Shown in pieces: positions 42,500 to 55,500 of a stretch of DNA of 64,000 bases. The DNA is taken from NCBI RefSeq assembly GCF_030867145.1, contig NC_134427.1, forward strand, positions 19,305,001-19,369,000, in the 5' to 3' direction. This DNA is from Opisthocomus hoazin (lineage: Eukaryota; Chordata; Aves; Opisthocomiformes; Opisthocomidae). A program made the position numbers and the translations under genes. Under the pieces are notes generated by a model. It searched no databases. It worked only from the letters and a program-made list of their open reading frames with translations, and was not told the origin of the DNA. Numbering within the stretch: the first letter of the stretch is position 1; the number at the start of each line of letters is the position of its first letter.

Positions 42500-45400
42500 G
42501 CCAGTGGTCAGGCTCCAATTTTTGTAGTTAATTGTTTAAACAACAACAAATGATGTTGCTCTGATGATCTGTGGGCTTTCCTCTGTTGGACCTAATTTGT
42601 GTGGTGAGGACAGGCTACTGAAAGGAGGAGAAGGGGTTCAATTATCCCCTGTGACTTTGCTGAATTTGTCCTTGTAAACGGAAAGAGAGCGAAATATTTG
42701 TCTGCAGGGGGGAGCAGAGTAGTAACTGTCAGGAACAGCTGGAACGTTTATACTGTGTCATGTCTTTTTGTGGTACTGGGCTTTTCTGCTTGCTGTGGGA
42801 ATGCTGCGGAGGCATGTTAGCATTTTGCTGAGTAAGTGTGGTGCGAGCTCCATATGTAAACAGGGATCAGTCACTACATGAGAGGAAAGGGCTGTTCTCC
42901 CAGGGCTATGGCTGTCTCTTGCATGCACCTCAACCTTCACAACCTCTGCAGGGTTTAGTACATTAAATGTGGGGTTAGAGTCTGGGAAAAAATATATGCT
43001 TGCAGGAATGTCAGTCTAGGTAACTCCAGTGTCTCTTCCTGCTTTGATAACTGTACATTTGTGAATGATATAAACCCTCCTGATTCTTCCCATCCTCTCC
43101 ATCCCAATTATTCTTCTGTCCACAGGGTAGCAAGGACTTTCACTGCTCTCAATATTAGTAATAACACTACCAGTTGCTCTGCAACATGGAAAAGGGCAAT
43201 CTTAAATAGCACACTTACTTCTTTAAATCAGTTGCCTGTAGGGTCATGAAGGAATTGCCCGTCAAATGCAATTAGCCAATTTGTTCTCTTCTGTTTTATT
43301 AGTAGGCAAGTGTTGGTTTTCTCTGAAACATCGGTAGCCTAAGTTAGGAAAGGAGAGGAGTAGACCAGTACTTTCACAACAAGCAGAGAATTCCTCTTAG
43401 GTTTCTGGCTGATGTGAATTGCACACACATTCAGGGTCAAACTGATCATGCTAGTGGCACGTATGAGGTTAGTCTGGTGAGGACAAACAGTCTGACATGA
43501 TCCAAATAAAGGCAGATTCTTGAAGTCTGATTGAGACATATCAGAACATGAGTGACCTGTACTATTTGTGCAGACGAGAGAATGATTATGCCTTCTAGGG
43601 TTTCAATTTACATTTTATTTAGTTTTACTTTCTCTGTCATTGTGTCTACAGTTCATATCTGTGAAGGCTTCTCAGTTTATGACTTTATTGTAGGACGTGT
43701 CACATCCAGAAAAAAAAAATCTCTTGTCAGACTTTGAAGACTTGCTAAGACTGGTTCTGATGTTGTATACAAAGAAAGATAATTTTATCCTGACTGCGGG
43801 TCATTTTGGTCTCGTTTTTTTCAGTGGTCAGTCATTTTTGAGAACATTCCTGTAGCTCTGCCTACAGCAGATTTGGAGAGACAGGTACCACTGGCTGATG
43901 TTATTGTTACCAAGCAAAACCTGATCTCTTTCTAGGTAACTGTGATATGTATAAAATAAAAGCTTAAAAAGCGAGACAAATAAACCTAAGCAGACATATG
44001 TAATTCTACACTTTCAACCCTTTTGGCGTTGCAATAATATTAAGAAAATAATTTTTGGTTTTAAGCTTTTTTAATTGAGTTTTGCCAGTGATTGCAGCAT
44101 ATGTATTCAAAACATACTTGAAGTCTGAAACTAAATGCTAATGGATAAATGCAAGAGCTGGAATTAAAATAGAACACCCCAAGGGTTTCACAGAAATGTT
44201 CAACCAAAATCAATTTTTCTTTGCTCTTCTTTCTCTTCACTTTCCATTCTGTTTCCAGCCTCAGCTCTCTCTTTACATCTGTCTTCAACTGAAAGATTTT
44301 TAAAACAAAGACCCTGTCATTCACCATCATGATGAAGGTTTTAAGTAAAGTGTTTCTTCATTCAAAAGTGTTTGAAAAATCTGTGCATGGAGCAGGACAA
44401 AAGGGCAGTCCCACTTCTTCCACCAGGGATAGATACCGTTCATTGTCAAACACATACATGAGCAACACATTACCAGCACAATGAAAATCATTAGGGTAAA
44501 AAAATAACCATGTTTGCCCTTTTAATGTTTGAACCACAAATACCAAGAAGGCACAGCAGCTTTCATAACAAACATGTTAACCCCCACATGCTCTCCTTAA
44601 TTATAATTTTTGGCTTCCTGTGTTTCCCCTGAGGCTACTGGCACCAGAAGTAAACTGGCACAGATTTTATTTATTCTGAATATGTTGAGCTGCAACGTGC
44701 AAGAATTTCGGCAGGTGCTTCACAAGCAACTGAGCTGTTCCAGCAGTGAGGACAGGAGCCCTCTGACAGAGGAGCGACACGTCTCGCAGGGAACAGAATC
44801 GATGTACCCCTCCCTGTCTCCATGGCTACCACCCAGCAGGCGTTTTTTTGGCAGAAGTGCCAATTTAAACAACTGCTGATTTCTTATTACTGCCCCTGCA
44901 TCACCCCCTCTCTCGGTCAGGCACAAGTGTGTAGTAGGCCACAGCATTTATCTGATCAGGAAACTAGTCCTGATCCAACTGGGAAATAATCTTTTTTGAC
45001 TTCTTCTTTTCCAAAAAGTCAGTTTTCTGATGCAGTTCATCTCATAGCCCCACAAACATATTGTGGTTGTGTAATGGAGGAGATGGCAGAAGGGCGGGGA
45101 CAAGAGGCTGAAGAGATGGGCACTGCTGGTGATTCAGGCAGCATTATCGCTGAGCGCAAGCAAAGACGGAGCCGGAGCTCTCCTGAAGGCTGTGGTTTGG
45201 CGTTCAGTGTTTAGATCTGTTTGGCAGTCCGGGTTCCTCGCCACCCTGTCCTGCCCCCTTGCCGTCTCCTCTTCCGCCTTGTTGCAGGTGGTTATGCAGT
45301 TGCACAAGGAATCTGACAGGGGAAACCATCTGCCTGAAGAATGCTGCAGTAAAAAATGGGTATTGTTATGGCACTGTAGGGACAACACATGAAGTATCTC

Positions 45401-46500
45401 ATAATTCATTTTATTTTGGCAGAGTAATATTTTAAAGCCTTCAGGTTTAAGGCTATCTGTCAGAGTGACACGGTCAAGTCACATGTGGAAGGAAAGTGTG
45501 ACTCTCCTTCCCGAAATGAGTTCCGTGGCTGGATGCGTCTCTCCAAGGAGAAGTGTTACAAAGCCTTGTTCACAAACCTGCTGTTACACAGGTGAAGTTG
45601 TTAAAAAGGTCACTGTGGATAAAGGATAAATGGAGCTGAGTGAAGGTGGTAGCAGAATGCCAGGTTGGGAGTTAAATAATATTGCAAAACTGCTGGAAAG
45701 TCACTCTCAAACAAAAACCTATCTAGAGAAGTCAGAGCACAAATTGTTTACAGTTTATTCATGACAGTTTTCATTTACAGTAAGATTCTTTTATGACCAG
45801 TGATAATGTAAAGCACTAGCAACACGGATGCTATGAGTTTATACAGATTTATTTATATGATTACATAAATGTACATAGGGCATTTATTTATGTGTTATAT
45901 GCCATTTATAGTACATATTATATTAAATATGATAAATACACATTGCCACATCATTTTTGCTTAAAATTATTAAAAAAAACCAAGCATGGTTTCCAGTTTG
46001 TCAGATTCCAGAAGTGACACTGCAAGTCGCTGTCAGCCCACCCTGCTGAAGAGCTCCACTACAGCCGTGAAAAAAATACGTGAAAAGATCAAACTCTCAC
46101 CCAGGTCTGGTACCGCGAACCCCGCCTTGCAGAGTCAGGTCCCACCGCACGTGCTGTGCCCAGGCAGGGGCACCTGAGCCTCCCCAGCAATTGCAGGCTC
46201 ATAAAACCCGGTGAAGAATCACTGCGTCCACCTAAGTCCAAGTTATGAGCAGCTTCTTAAAAACGGACACAAGCTGCCCTGTCCTTGAAGGAGCTTCCCA
46301 TGCTGGAGAGAGGCACGGACTCCAAGGACACCAGCAGTGTTGCACACTCTGCCGTCGTGTTTTCCAGTCGTGACAGCGGAAGGGCAACCTGTGTCCCCGG
46401 GATCGCTTCTGGAAGGGTCTGCTACGAAAACACCCACGACGATGCGACCAGAAAAATCAAATTTATTCGCAGTAAATTCACACGGGAGTCCAGATGCCCC
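42500..46500. other. Intergenic, no gene recognised
   Basis: AT-rich sequence with scattered short open frames on both strands and no recognisable protein, RNA or repeat family. A strongly AT-rich, T/A-patterned patch lies at about 45,840-45,975. GC content rises after 46,300 towards the GAB CpG island. Confidence 0.6.
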
Positions 46501-46509
46501 TGAAACACC

Positions 46510-47110
46510 CTGAAGTCCGCAGGCTGCCAGGGTTGGGAAGCGGCGGGGCGGCCGGAGCCCAGCAGCCGGGCACCGCGGCCGCTGCCGGAGCCCTTCTCCC
46601 GCCCGCCGGGGCTCCTCCCGGCGCTCCCGAAGCCCGGCCGCCAGCGGCCCGGGCCGGGGGGTGTGTGTGGGGGCTGTCAGCATCCCCGGGGCGGGGCGGG
46701 GCGGCGGGGGCGCGCAGCCGGGGCTCCCCGCGGCGGCGGGGTGCGCCCGCGGGGGCGCGCAGCCGGGGCTCCCCGCGGCGGCGGGGTGGCGGCGCGGCGA
46801 GCCCCGGGGCCGCCCGTCACGTGCTCGGTGCGCTGCATTGTGCTGGCGGCGGAGGGAGGGCCGGCCGTGTCGTGATCAATGTCATGACTTCCTCCTCGGG
46901 CTGGAGCGGGGGCAGAGCGCGGCTGGAGGAAGCTGATCGCCGCCGGGCTCCGGCCGGCCGGGAACAATACCCCCGCACCCGGCACCCGCACGCACCCGCG
47001 CGCAGCCCGCACCCTGGCTGCCGCGTCGCCGCTCTGCGCCGGGGGGGAAGATGAGCTCGGGGGACGTCGTTTGCACTGGATGGCTCATTAAATCGCCCCC
47101 CGAGAAGAAG
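46510..47110. promoter_or_regulatory. CpG island/promoter of the GAB-family gene
   Basis: CpG-dense, GC-rich DNA lies immediately upstream of and over the first coding exon. It contains GC boxes (GGGGCGGGGCGGGGC, about 46,687), a 45-bp tandem duplication, an E-box GTCACGTG (46,816-46,823) and an ETS/PU.1-type site ACTTCCTC (46,887-46,894). No TATA box is seen. Confidence 0.82.
46706..46788 (+). repeat. 45-bp tandem duplication in the GAB CpG island
   Basis: Two identical 38-bp copies, starting GGGGGCGCGCAGCCGGGGCT at 46,706 and 46,751, are separated by CGCCCGC. Identity over 38 bp indicates a recent duplication or a polymorphic minisatellite. It lies about 260-345 bp upstream of the start codon. 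Confidence 0.95.
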
Positions 47111-47122
47111 CTCAAGAGATAC
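47051..47122 (+). CDS. GAB3: First coding exon of a Gab-family docking adaptor, probably GAB3
   Basis: It encodes 24 residues including [14 protein letters not shown] and ends KRY before donor GTAAGT, exactly where Gab genes end their first coding exon. Gab proteins are membrane-recruited scaffolds that bind PIP3 through an N-terminal PH domain, then Grb2, PI3K and SHP2, downstream of receptor tyrosine kinases. These residues begin the PH domain. Family membership is clear. For the paralogue, a hydrophobic residue (Ile) precedes KSPPE, as in GAB3 (Val), where GAB1 and GAB2 have Arg. The length equals GAB3 and GAB1 but GAB2 is one longer, and SMARCA1 as neighbour favours the X-linked GAB3. Overall identity to GAB1 is equally high, so GAB1 is not excluded. 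The remaining exons lie beyond the window. Confidence 0.72.
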
Positions 47123-50100
47123 GTAAGTGCAGAGGCTCTGCTGATATATACATATGTATATTTATTTTTTTTCGCTCCCCAAACGGATTTCGGCGTGCGC
47201 TCGGTCTCTCACTCTTCCTTGGAAACGTTTCGCCTTGGACCGAGCCAGAAAGATTTACAAGTCCGTGCGCTTACGGAGCATTTTAGTTTTCGCCGATATT
47301 CTCGTGCCCTTTGGAATTAACCTTTCCCGGCTCGTAAGATTATAATGCTTCGGTTGTTATGCAACGTGTCTTAGGTTAAAAACCACATTTCGGTTTCAGT
47401 TAATGTTGCCGTAACAGAATTGTCGTAACAGAATTTCAGATGTCACTTTTCCAGGGAAGGGCAAGAACGTCCTGAAAAAAAACCAGCCCAAACCCCTAAT
47501 ACTTTAAATTCTGAGGCTCTGCTTTGTTAAGATGCTCTGTAATTTCTATGACACTTGCTAAAGGCAGCCTCTGCAACAGTTTTATTTACGCATTTAATAT
47601 GCCAGATGCAGTTGCTGGCAGCAAGCTTTACTCTCTGCGATAACGGGGTGCCAGCAGATGCCAGGCTGTGAAGTTCCCGATAGCTGGAAGGTGACGGGGG
47701 CTGGTGGGAAGCAGAGAGGGCTGCGTGCATGGAGGGCTGCGACTGCAGCGTGTGCCAAGGGGGCCCCTTCTTTCCTCCTCTATCTGCCTGTCTGTTCTTC
47801 TGAAAAAAAAAAAGAAAAGAAAAAGGGGTATGTGTTGCAAACATAGGAAACTGTATCACTGCAGGGCTGCAAAGAAGGCACTCCGGGTGGAAATAAATGA
47901 CCCTTAGAAAACTGCTTGGGACAGCATTAAAAATGTAAGCCCATCGTGGGCCGTTTTGCACACTCATTTGCGATGGTTCTTCATCAGGCATGTTGTTACT
48001 GTTGCTACACTTTTGGAATCGGTAATACTCGTTTGAGTCATGCACTTTGAGCGTAACTTACCCCGGCGCACTGCGCTGTACTAGAAGGATGCCACAGAAT
48101 GTCTCTGTCACGCTCAAGCCATATGCATAGCTTACATCATTTGTCGTATTCACTTCTGTTTATCAGCATTTTTTTCTGGACTGCTGATGTTAGCTTTTTC
48201 TAGTAATGTGAGGAATAACTGTCTTGTGAAGAATGTGGTAGATATCACTTGGCAGTGTATTTTTTCTTTGCAATAAAAACTAGGAGAAAGGATAATTTAC
48301 TGATGTTAGAATTTACTTTTAACTTATTCTAAGCCAGTTTCTCCTTTGAGATCACAGTATTGCATTGAATTGGCTGAATATTTGCTTTGTTCAGTTAGCG
48401 TTTTCTAATTTTAAAACAACCACTATGATGTGTCTCAAGGGAGCCACAAATAAAATGTGGATATCTAATTTTTGCTATATTTTGTAACAAGTGCACTAAT
48501 AGCCCTGTATAGCAGGCACTAGACAATGTAAGAGCCACTGATTCACCCAGCTGGTATCATTAGTAACTCTGTCAGTGAAGCTATTTTTGATGACTCAATA
48601 TTCATAAAAGGGCAAAGTAGAAAAAACAGAATATGATAAAGCTGGGATTTGAAAGCCCCCATTATACAGTCAAGATAATGGTCACAACAGGGGCTCTGAT
48701 CAGCTCACAAGTCTAGCTGCAGTCTGCTCTGCTCGGATTTTGCACTACAAAATCCAAGGAAATTGGGTCCATGTTATTCTTCAAACATCAACCACCAGAT
48801 TAGCCAGATCTCTGCAGATTAGGCTTTGTTTTCTGGTTAGGGGGATAAGCTACTCCTTTGTCCATAATAAAGCAGAAAGAAATCCGCTCCCAAGTACAGC
48901 AAAGATTAATGTCCTTTTTCATATGACTGGTTAGACAGGGGATGCTGCAGACCAAATGGAAATTGTCTCTTACTCACTGTAAACTGTTTTTCCCCCACTT
49001 TTTGTATAGTTTCACCAGCATGGTAGCTTGTGCATCTCGCACTGGGGTGGCAGATAGCTCAGGCTGAACCACAACGACTGCTTAAAAACAACACAAGCTT
49101 TAAAACAATGACTGTTTAAACTGACTGCTGTAGGTGTCAAGTGTCAACCGCTTACAGGAGAATGGTGTTGGCTCTGGTTCTGAACTGACAACATACATAA
49201 ATCCCCGAGCTTTACACCACCCTTTGTGTTCAGCTGGCAAAGCCCGCGGTCGGGGCTGCAGCTTCCAGGGGGCTCTGAATGCGGCCCCGTCTGCTGCGCG
49301 TTGGGACCTCTCTCACACTGGCGTGACTCAGTTGCTCTCACGGGGTTGTCTCCCAGTTTACATTTTCCTGAGTTCAGCATCCGGCCTTTGTAAGGTCCGA
49401 CCTGGGGGTCTCTTGTTTTACACGCAGACAAATTCTTAATCCTCAGTCTATTACAACCACTAAGAAAATCCGATTAATTTCAGTGGAATCTGTAGTTATG
49501 AGACCCGACAAAGTGATGAATTCACGTTGTGAGACTGGGAACTGCAGATAGTCCCCCTGAAGCCACTGGGAATATTTACAGTCTTTATAAAATTAAACAA
49601 ATACATCTTTGTGAGACTGGAACCTAAAAACCAAAGTATACCTTTGTTTGTGCTTGTTCCCTGATGAAAACAATTAGGTTTAATATGTATAAACAAGTCA
49701 GAATTTGGGTCTAGGTAAGCAGAATGTTATTTTCAAAACTTTGCAAAGCGAAAAGCAGGTGAGTAGAGTCTATATTTTTCCTGTAATGTCTTACAAAGCT
49801 GATGCTCTTAGTAGCACTATTCTTAGAAGTGTCTTATCATTCCCTAACAAAAGCTGCTCTTACATGTGCAGGAAACGAACATGAGATTAATTACCCAAGT
49901 GTAACTTTCTGTAAAAACAGAGAGCTTAATGCTAAATGCAGAGAATTCATTAGAAAGCGCAGGGAGCTTCACTTCAGCAGGCAAATACTCTGATAGTGGT
50001 TTAATAGCATGTATAGTGCTTTTCCCTCCGTCTGATACTTGAACCCTGAATCCACCACGTCAGCCTGTCTAAAGAGGCAGTTGTGCAAGGAGGCTCCCAG

Positions 50101-50307
50101 GAGAGCATTTGGTGTGTGTTGCAGTTCTTTGTCCCCTAAGTGTGACCTGAAAGCTGTGCTGCTCTCATTTCCCCACTTGGTTCCAGCTTTTCTCACCGGT
50201 TGGGGCTTTGTGGGCCTGAGGGGTGCCGGGGAACCCCTGAAGCTTGGGGGGGAGCTGGGTATGGGGCAGGGGCCAGAGAGGGAGAAGCTGCTACCAAAAA
50301 CTAGGAA

Positions 50308-50325
50308 GTGGTGGTGGTGGTGGTG
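50308..50325 (+). repeat. GTG trinucleotide microsatellite
   Basis: Six uninterrupted GTG units followed by GAGGTG. Intronic; likely length-polymorphic. Confidence 0.9.
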
Positions 50326-52430
50326 GAGGTGAAGTCCATCGTGCTCTAGACCAAAAATGCTAAGTTTCAGGCACAGCTTGGCACTCAGCCCCACGGGAGG
50401 AAAACCTGGCCCCGCTGGAGATTTTTGGTGTTGATATTAGTGGATCACGAGTGGCACCCTCTAGGAAATTTAATGTCATGGGGGAATCTGCTTCGGGTTT
50501 GATGGGTTTCGCAGTGTGTTATATTAGTGCTGAATACATCCAACCAGGGGTTTAGACTAGACATTCAGAGCCGCAAGGGAAAAATGTGGTTATGTTCGTT
50601 AAAAAAAAATTTAAAAAGTGAGAAGGCTCAGAGCGGTGATGTTCACGTATCCCAATTCTGTAAAGTCAGCCTTCAACAGCCGGCTTTTTGATACTTTTCG
50701 TGTGGAAGTATGTCTGCTCACTGACTGGTAATATTTGTTTTCTGCTTATTGGAGAGGGGGGAGAATGGTTTCATGACCTAGAAAACAAACTAATTACTAC
50801 AACCAGTAGTAAAACACTAGGAAAAGACATGAAAGAAGTCATAGAGGATGTCTCATGAAAGAAGAGACTAGTGCCATTGAGAAGACACATTGTTCATGTG
50901 CCGATGAGACAGAGATGGGATTTGTAGCAGGCAGCTAATTTCAACCTGTCCTCAAATCGCTGTCCTGTAGTGTTTCTCACCTGTGAGGAGCAGCAGCGGT
51001 AGTTAGCCAGCCTGCTGCCGGCTCCTGTGAATGCCACACCGGTATTTACTTGCCGTTAGTGTTGAGTTACGTGGTTTGCAATAGTAAAGGGCTATATACA
51101 GATGCTTGCTTGTTGTGAGTCCATGTGGCTCCATTTAAGTCAACACTGCACAGCTGTACCCCAGCTGAAGAGCTATTTTTAATCTTCAGTACTATACAAA
51201 TTGATGAGGGAAGACCACTCGCTCAAAAAAAGGCAAGTTTCCCACTTTACTTGTGTGACTGATTTCTTCAAACATTATTGAAAATCAAATTCCTTGTCAG
51301 CATCTCTAGAACAAGAGATCAAAATGGACCCTGTGTTAGAAAATTTAGCCGTATAGTTCTTAGCATGCTTCTTGGAGTGTCTGGTCTGGGAAGACAAGTA
51401 GAAGTGTAAATTAGTGTAGCATATGCAAAAAGCTGGTAAAGCAGTCTCCGTTCCCGCTGTCCCTGCGCGAGGGGCAGTAAGCGCTGGCCGAAGGGCACAG
51501 CAGCAAGTAGGTGCAGGCGGACATCTCTAACTGTTGGGGGGATCTGCCAGCACTCGACCACAGCACCCCACTGACAGGGTTTTACCAGATAAGAGAATTG
51601 AGACGACTTCTCCATTTTTAGCTGAAGTTCTGGTATTTATCAGGAAAACAAACGGGAAGTTACTGGTCACTAAGAAGAAAAAGTAAAGTAGAATTATGGA
51701 AGAGTTTGCTCAAGTAATAGGAACAAGAGTCCCACAGCACTGCTAAGGGCAGGTGGGATGCAGAGCGGCTGCTCTCGGGTCTAGCATTGGGCTGGTATCA
51801 GCAGAGGACACTGCCACCCTCGCCTAAAAGAAATCCCCAAGTGCTGTGTGAGATCAAGTACTTCTGCTGCTTTGGGATTTGGGGGAAGTTACCGAAGAAT
51901 AACTATTAAAGAGAGATCCAAACTTAATTTTTGTCCATAAGCCTTTTTATTTACAAATGCTTCCTACAAAGCCTCACCTCTTGAGCTCTGTCCTCTCTGA
52001 ACAGAGAGTTACAGCCACCCTTCATACGCTGCTGGAACCAACATCCTGAATTCTCATTGAAAAATCTGAGTTTCTTTAACCAATTTGTGCAGGTTTTGTA
52101 ACTCTAGATCACAGGCTGAGTGGGAGTAGGAGTCCAGTGTGATGGAGAAAGTTCACAGAGCCATTTAGTTGGTTCTAGTTGTAAGTTTTGTACCTGTGTT
52201 TTTCCAGCTGTTACTTCATGTTGAAATCCAGCATATATTCTGTCTGGTTTGTGTACTAAGGGAGAACTCACTTGTGAAGAAATGAAGGCTTTGATACAGA
52301 AGCTCCTGCATTGCCTTCTCTGTGAAATCCTGGAATTGATCTCACTGGTAAAACAGCAGCAGAAAATTTATTTTAGGGAGGAGTTTCCATCATTGGAGTT
52401 AAACATTTGTAATTGGCTAAGTGCAAATCA

Positions 52431-52545
52431 GACCATTTTCCACTACTTAACCTTGTTTTGGTAGGTTAAGTGTGGTGTTTATTCTAGACCATTTTCTTTC
52501 CTTTTAACCGTGTTTTGGTAGTTTAAATGCAATGTTTAGTGAGAT
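52431..52545 (+). repeat. Diverged 56-bp tandem duplication
   Basis: Two adjacent copies begin GACCATTTTC (52,431 and 52,487) and share TTAACC.TGTTTTGGTAG and a TGTTTA.T end. They differ by several substitutions, so the duplication is not recent. Confidence 0.7.
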
Positions 52546-55500
52546 AGGCTGACTTCTAAGAAAAAAATAATTTCTAAAAAACACTACTGTTCTTGGCAAC
52601 CTATGTATCAGAATGTTAAGCAGAATAATTTCCCTTGGACTATTTATTTGGGTGGAGCTGTAATAGCCCTGAAGCCCCGGTTTAATCTTCGAGTACATGT
52701 TTTCAGTGCACAAGAATGTCCAGCTATTGGTTTCTATTCAAAACAGAAACCTGCAAGTTATCAGGTCTTTGCGTTCAAAAATAGACGCTTAAAAAAAACC
52801 ATACTAGTTTGAAACAGAGAAGGAAATGTTAACTTGAGTGGTAATTAAACTAGTGATGCTATCAAACTTGTCTTAGAGGAAAAAGCATTACAAGTAGTAC
52901 TTCGGTGAACTCTTTGCTGTAGCATGAAAACTCTACGATGGATAAACACACAACTTCTGCCAATAATGCATTAAAATGCCATGAATGTGTATTATGCCAA
53001 TTTGATAGTTTTTTAGGGAAAGGGACAAGTTTACTCCTATAATATTACTCAGTAGAGAAACAGTCATTTTGTTTACTTTCTTGGTGTTTTCATTTGAGTT
53101 GGAAATTAATTAGTAATGTGATAAGACAAGGAAAAAATGCCATCTTTGAAATGAAATTTGCATGTCAAAACATTACATCCAGCCAGATAAAATAGATTTT
53201 CCTCTCTCTCATTTAATTGTTGAATAAAATGCAATACTTCATCTTTTCTTTTTCTGCTTTACAATAATGTCCTTGACTTGTTTCAGTTTGTGTTGCATCA
53301 GAAAAAAACCCAAAACAACAAACGTATAGCCATGCAAAACTCAGTTTTAAAATCTGCTGCACTTTGTTAAAAATAAACCAAAACCGATGTCTAGTCTTTG
53401 TGGCGGAAAAATACTCCCTTTCTGAGGCTAACTCATTTGTAGCTTGGTAATTGTTAGAATGAGACAGCTGTTCTTACAGAACTTGTTATTCCCTTCCCTT
53501 CTGATGCCAGAAACCCTACCTGACCCCTACACTGAAAACTGCTTTGTAGCTTTCCACAAAAGCCTTGACCAGCGCAGTTCAGTAAATTCAGTATCCTTTC
53601 CCATAGAGCGTTTTACAGAAAGGCAGTAAAACGTCATTATTAGTATGAATTTAAAATTACTTTAATGAAGGTGCTAATTTAAACGGAACTTAGATTGTCA
53701 TCTGAAAGTTTTTGACACGTTTTTGGCAATACTTTTTAAAAGACAATGGTTTCTGTGAGCCCTGTTAGTGACAAATATTATCAATCCTGTGACTCCCAAG
53801 CCTTGAAGGCTGTGGGTTATGTAACCATATTTCTGTTGGACAGAAGAATGACCATAATGGGACCCTGTCTAAATTTGCGACTGTTCTAATCTCAGCAAAG
53901 TGCAGAGTTTGTGAACAATCTGCTTTTACGTACCAGACTTGGAAACGGTTGAAGTTCAAGGATTTTACAGTTGTGAAGCCGTTTTTTCAAGCTGACGTAA
54001 ACTGGTCGTGCCAAGGAGAAGCCAACAGTTCAGAACAAGAGCAAACTATGTTTTACTTGCGGACTTTACAAACTGTGCAAGTAAAGCCACAAAGTTTACA
54101 GAAGTATCGCATTTATAAATGCTGGGAAAGCTGAATGTGTATGGCTGCTGTAAAGCTGCCCCTCCAAGATCTGTTGCCAATTCCACAGAAAAGCCACCAG
54201 CATTCGGAGGTGATTGTGTGTTGATAAAATCGCTGTGAGATGAGAAAAAGCATCTGAAGAAATGCCAGCTGAGTTTACTGTAACGATGAAGACAGTTTCA
54301 CGAGAAGTCACACACTGCTTCGTGAAGTGCTCACTGCTATTCCAGCTACTACATCTGTATTGTTTACTAATGTTTACAGTGGAAGCTTTGCAAGCTGAAG
54401 AAGTTTTATTTTTCATAAATTCAACATTTTGAACTCGTCCTAAGAAAATGATGGAGTTCTCACTGAGGCCTTACGATTTAAAAATAAGAAACACTTAAGT
54501 AGCTCAGAGAATTGCTTTTTTGAGATACTTAGGCACGTTGGTCCCACTGAAATAGGGTTTGCAAAATGTTTTCGCTGGGTACTCCTCTGGCTCCAGGGCC
54601 GGTTTTACAGGTCTTCACTGGCTAACTTTCCCTGTAAAACAGTGGGATTTTGGACTGTCCGCTGAAAATGGGACTGTTATTCCAACTTCACTTTCTGCTT
54701 TTTAAAGTGTTCCTTTTTGACAGATAGCTCTGAGCGTTGTATCACCTTTGAGCTATGGATTATAAAATAATGGTGAACTGTTTTTGAGAAGTGAGGGAAA
54801 AACACCACATAAATCCCATCATTGTTTCAGTATCCTCCCCAAACTCCCGTGTTCATCTGTGCTGAGCCTGAGAAATATGCAAGCTGAAACATCATGAAGA
54901 CAAACAAACAAAAAGGCTAGGGGATGGTCTGATTGGCATAGGAAGAACTGGCTTCGTGACGGTGACACTGCTTTGGTTCCCCTGTACATCCCTCTGCAGA
55001 CTGGAAACCTAATAATACTGGCTTGTAAAGGGACAAATAGAAGCATTTACTGGAGTGTTACTAGACTGCAATGCTTTAACAGTTTTCTTACAAAAAATAT
55101 GTTCTTTTTTTTTTTGCTTCTCTTCTTTCAAATTCACGACTAAAAGTACTGTTGCTATGTTACTGTAGTGGTGTGTAGGCTGCTAAATAAATAGAGGGAG
55201 TTTAGACCATGCCAGAAATAGAAAGCCAGGTCAGAGGTGACATTTGGGACATGTTGAGAAAAAAGAGAATATATAATTATTTCTTTCCTTCCTATCATTC
55301 TCTTCAGTCTCATTAACCCCAGACTACTTAGAAGGAAATTGCAACAGAATTTCTGGACATGTGAGAGTACTAAAAATTGACACCTCTGGAGCTCTGCTAA
55401 GTCTTTTGGCTTTGTTTTTTGCAAGATCAGATTCGTAAGGGAAGCTGGTAAGATCGTGGCACCTCACAGCCTTGTAAATTAATAGCTGCTTCAAGGTATC

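Noticed and set aside
46243..47054. Open frames of 146 (minus) and 186 (plus) codons in the GAB CpG island
   Set aside because: Composition-driven and including the tandem duplication read in two frames; no family resemblance.
50308..50332. Run of His (minus) or Trp (plus) codons in overlapping open frames
   Set aside because: It is the GTG microsatellite translated in two frames and not protein coding.
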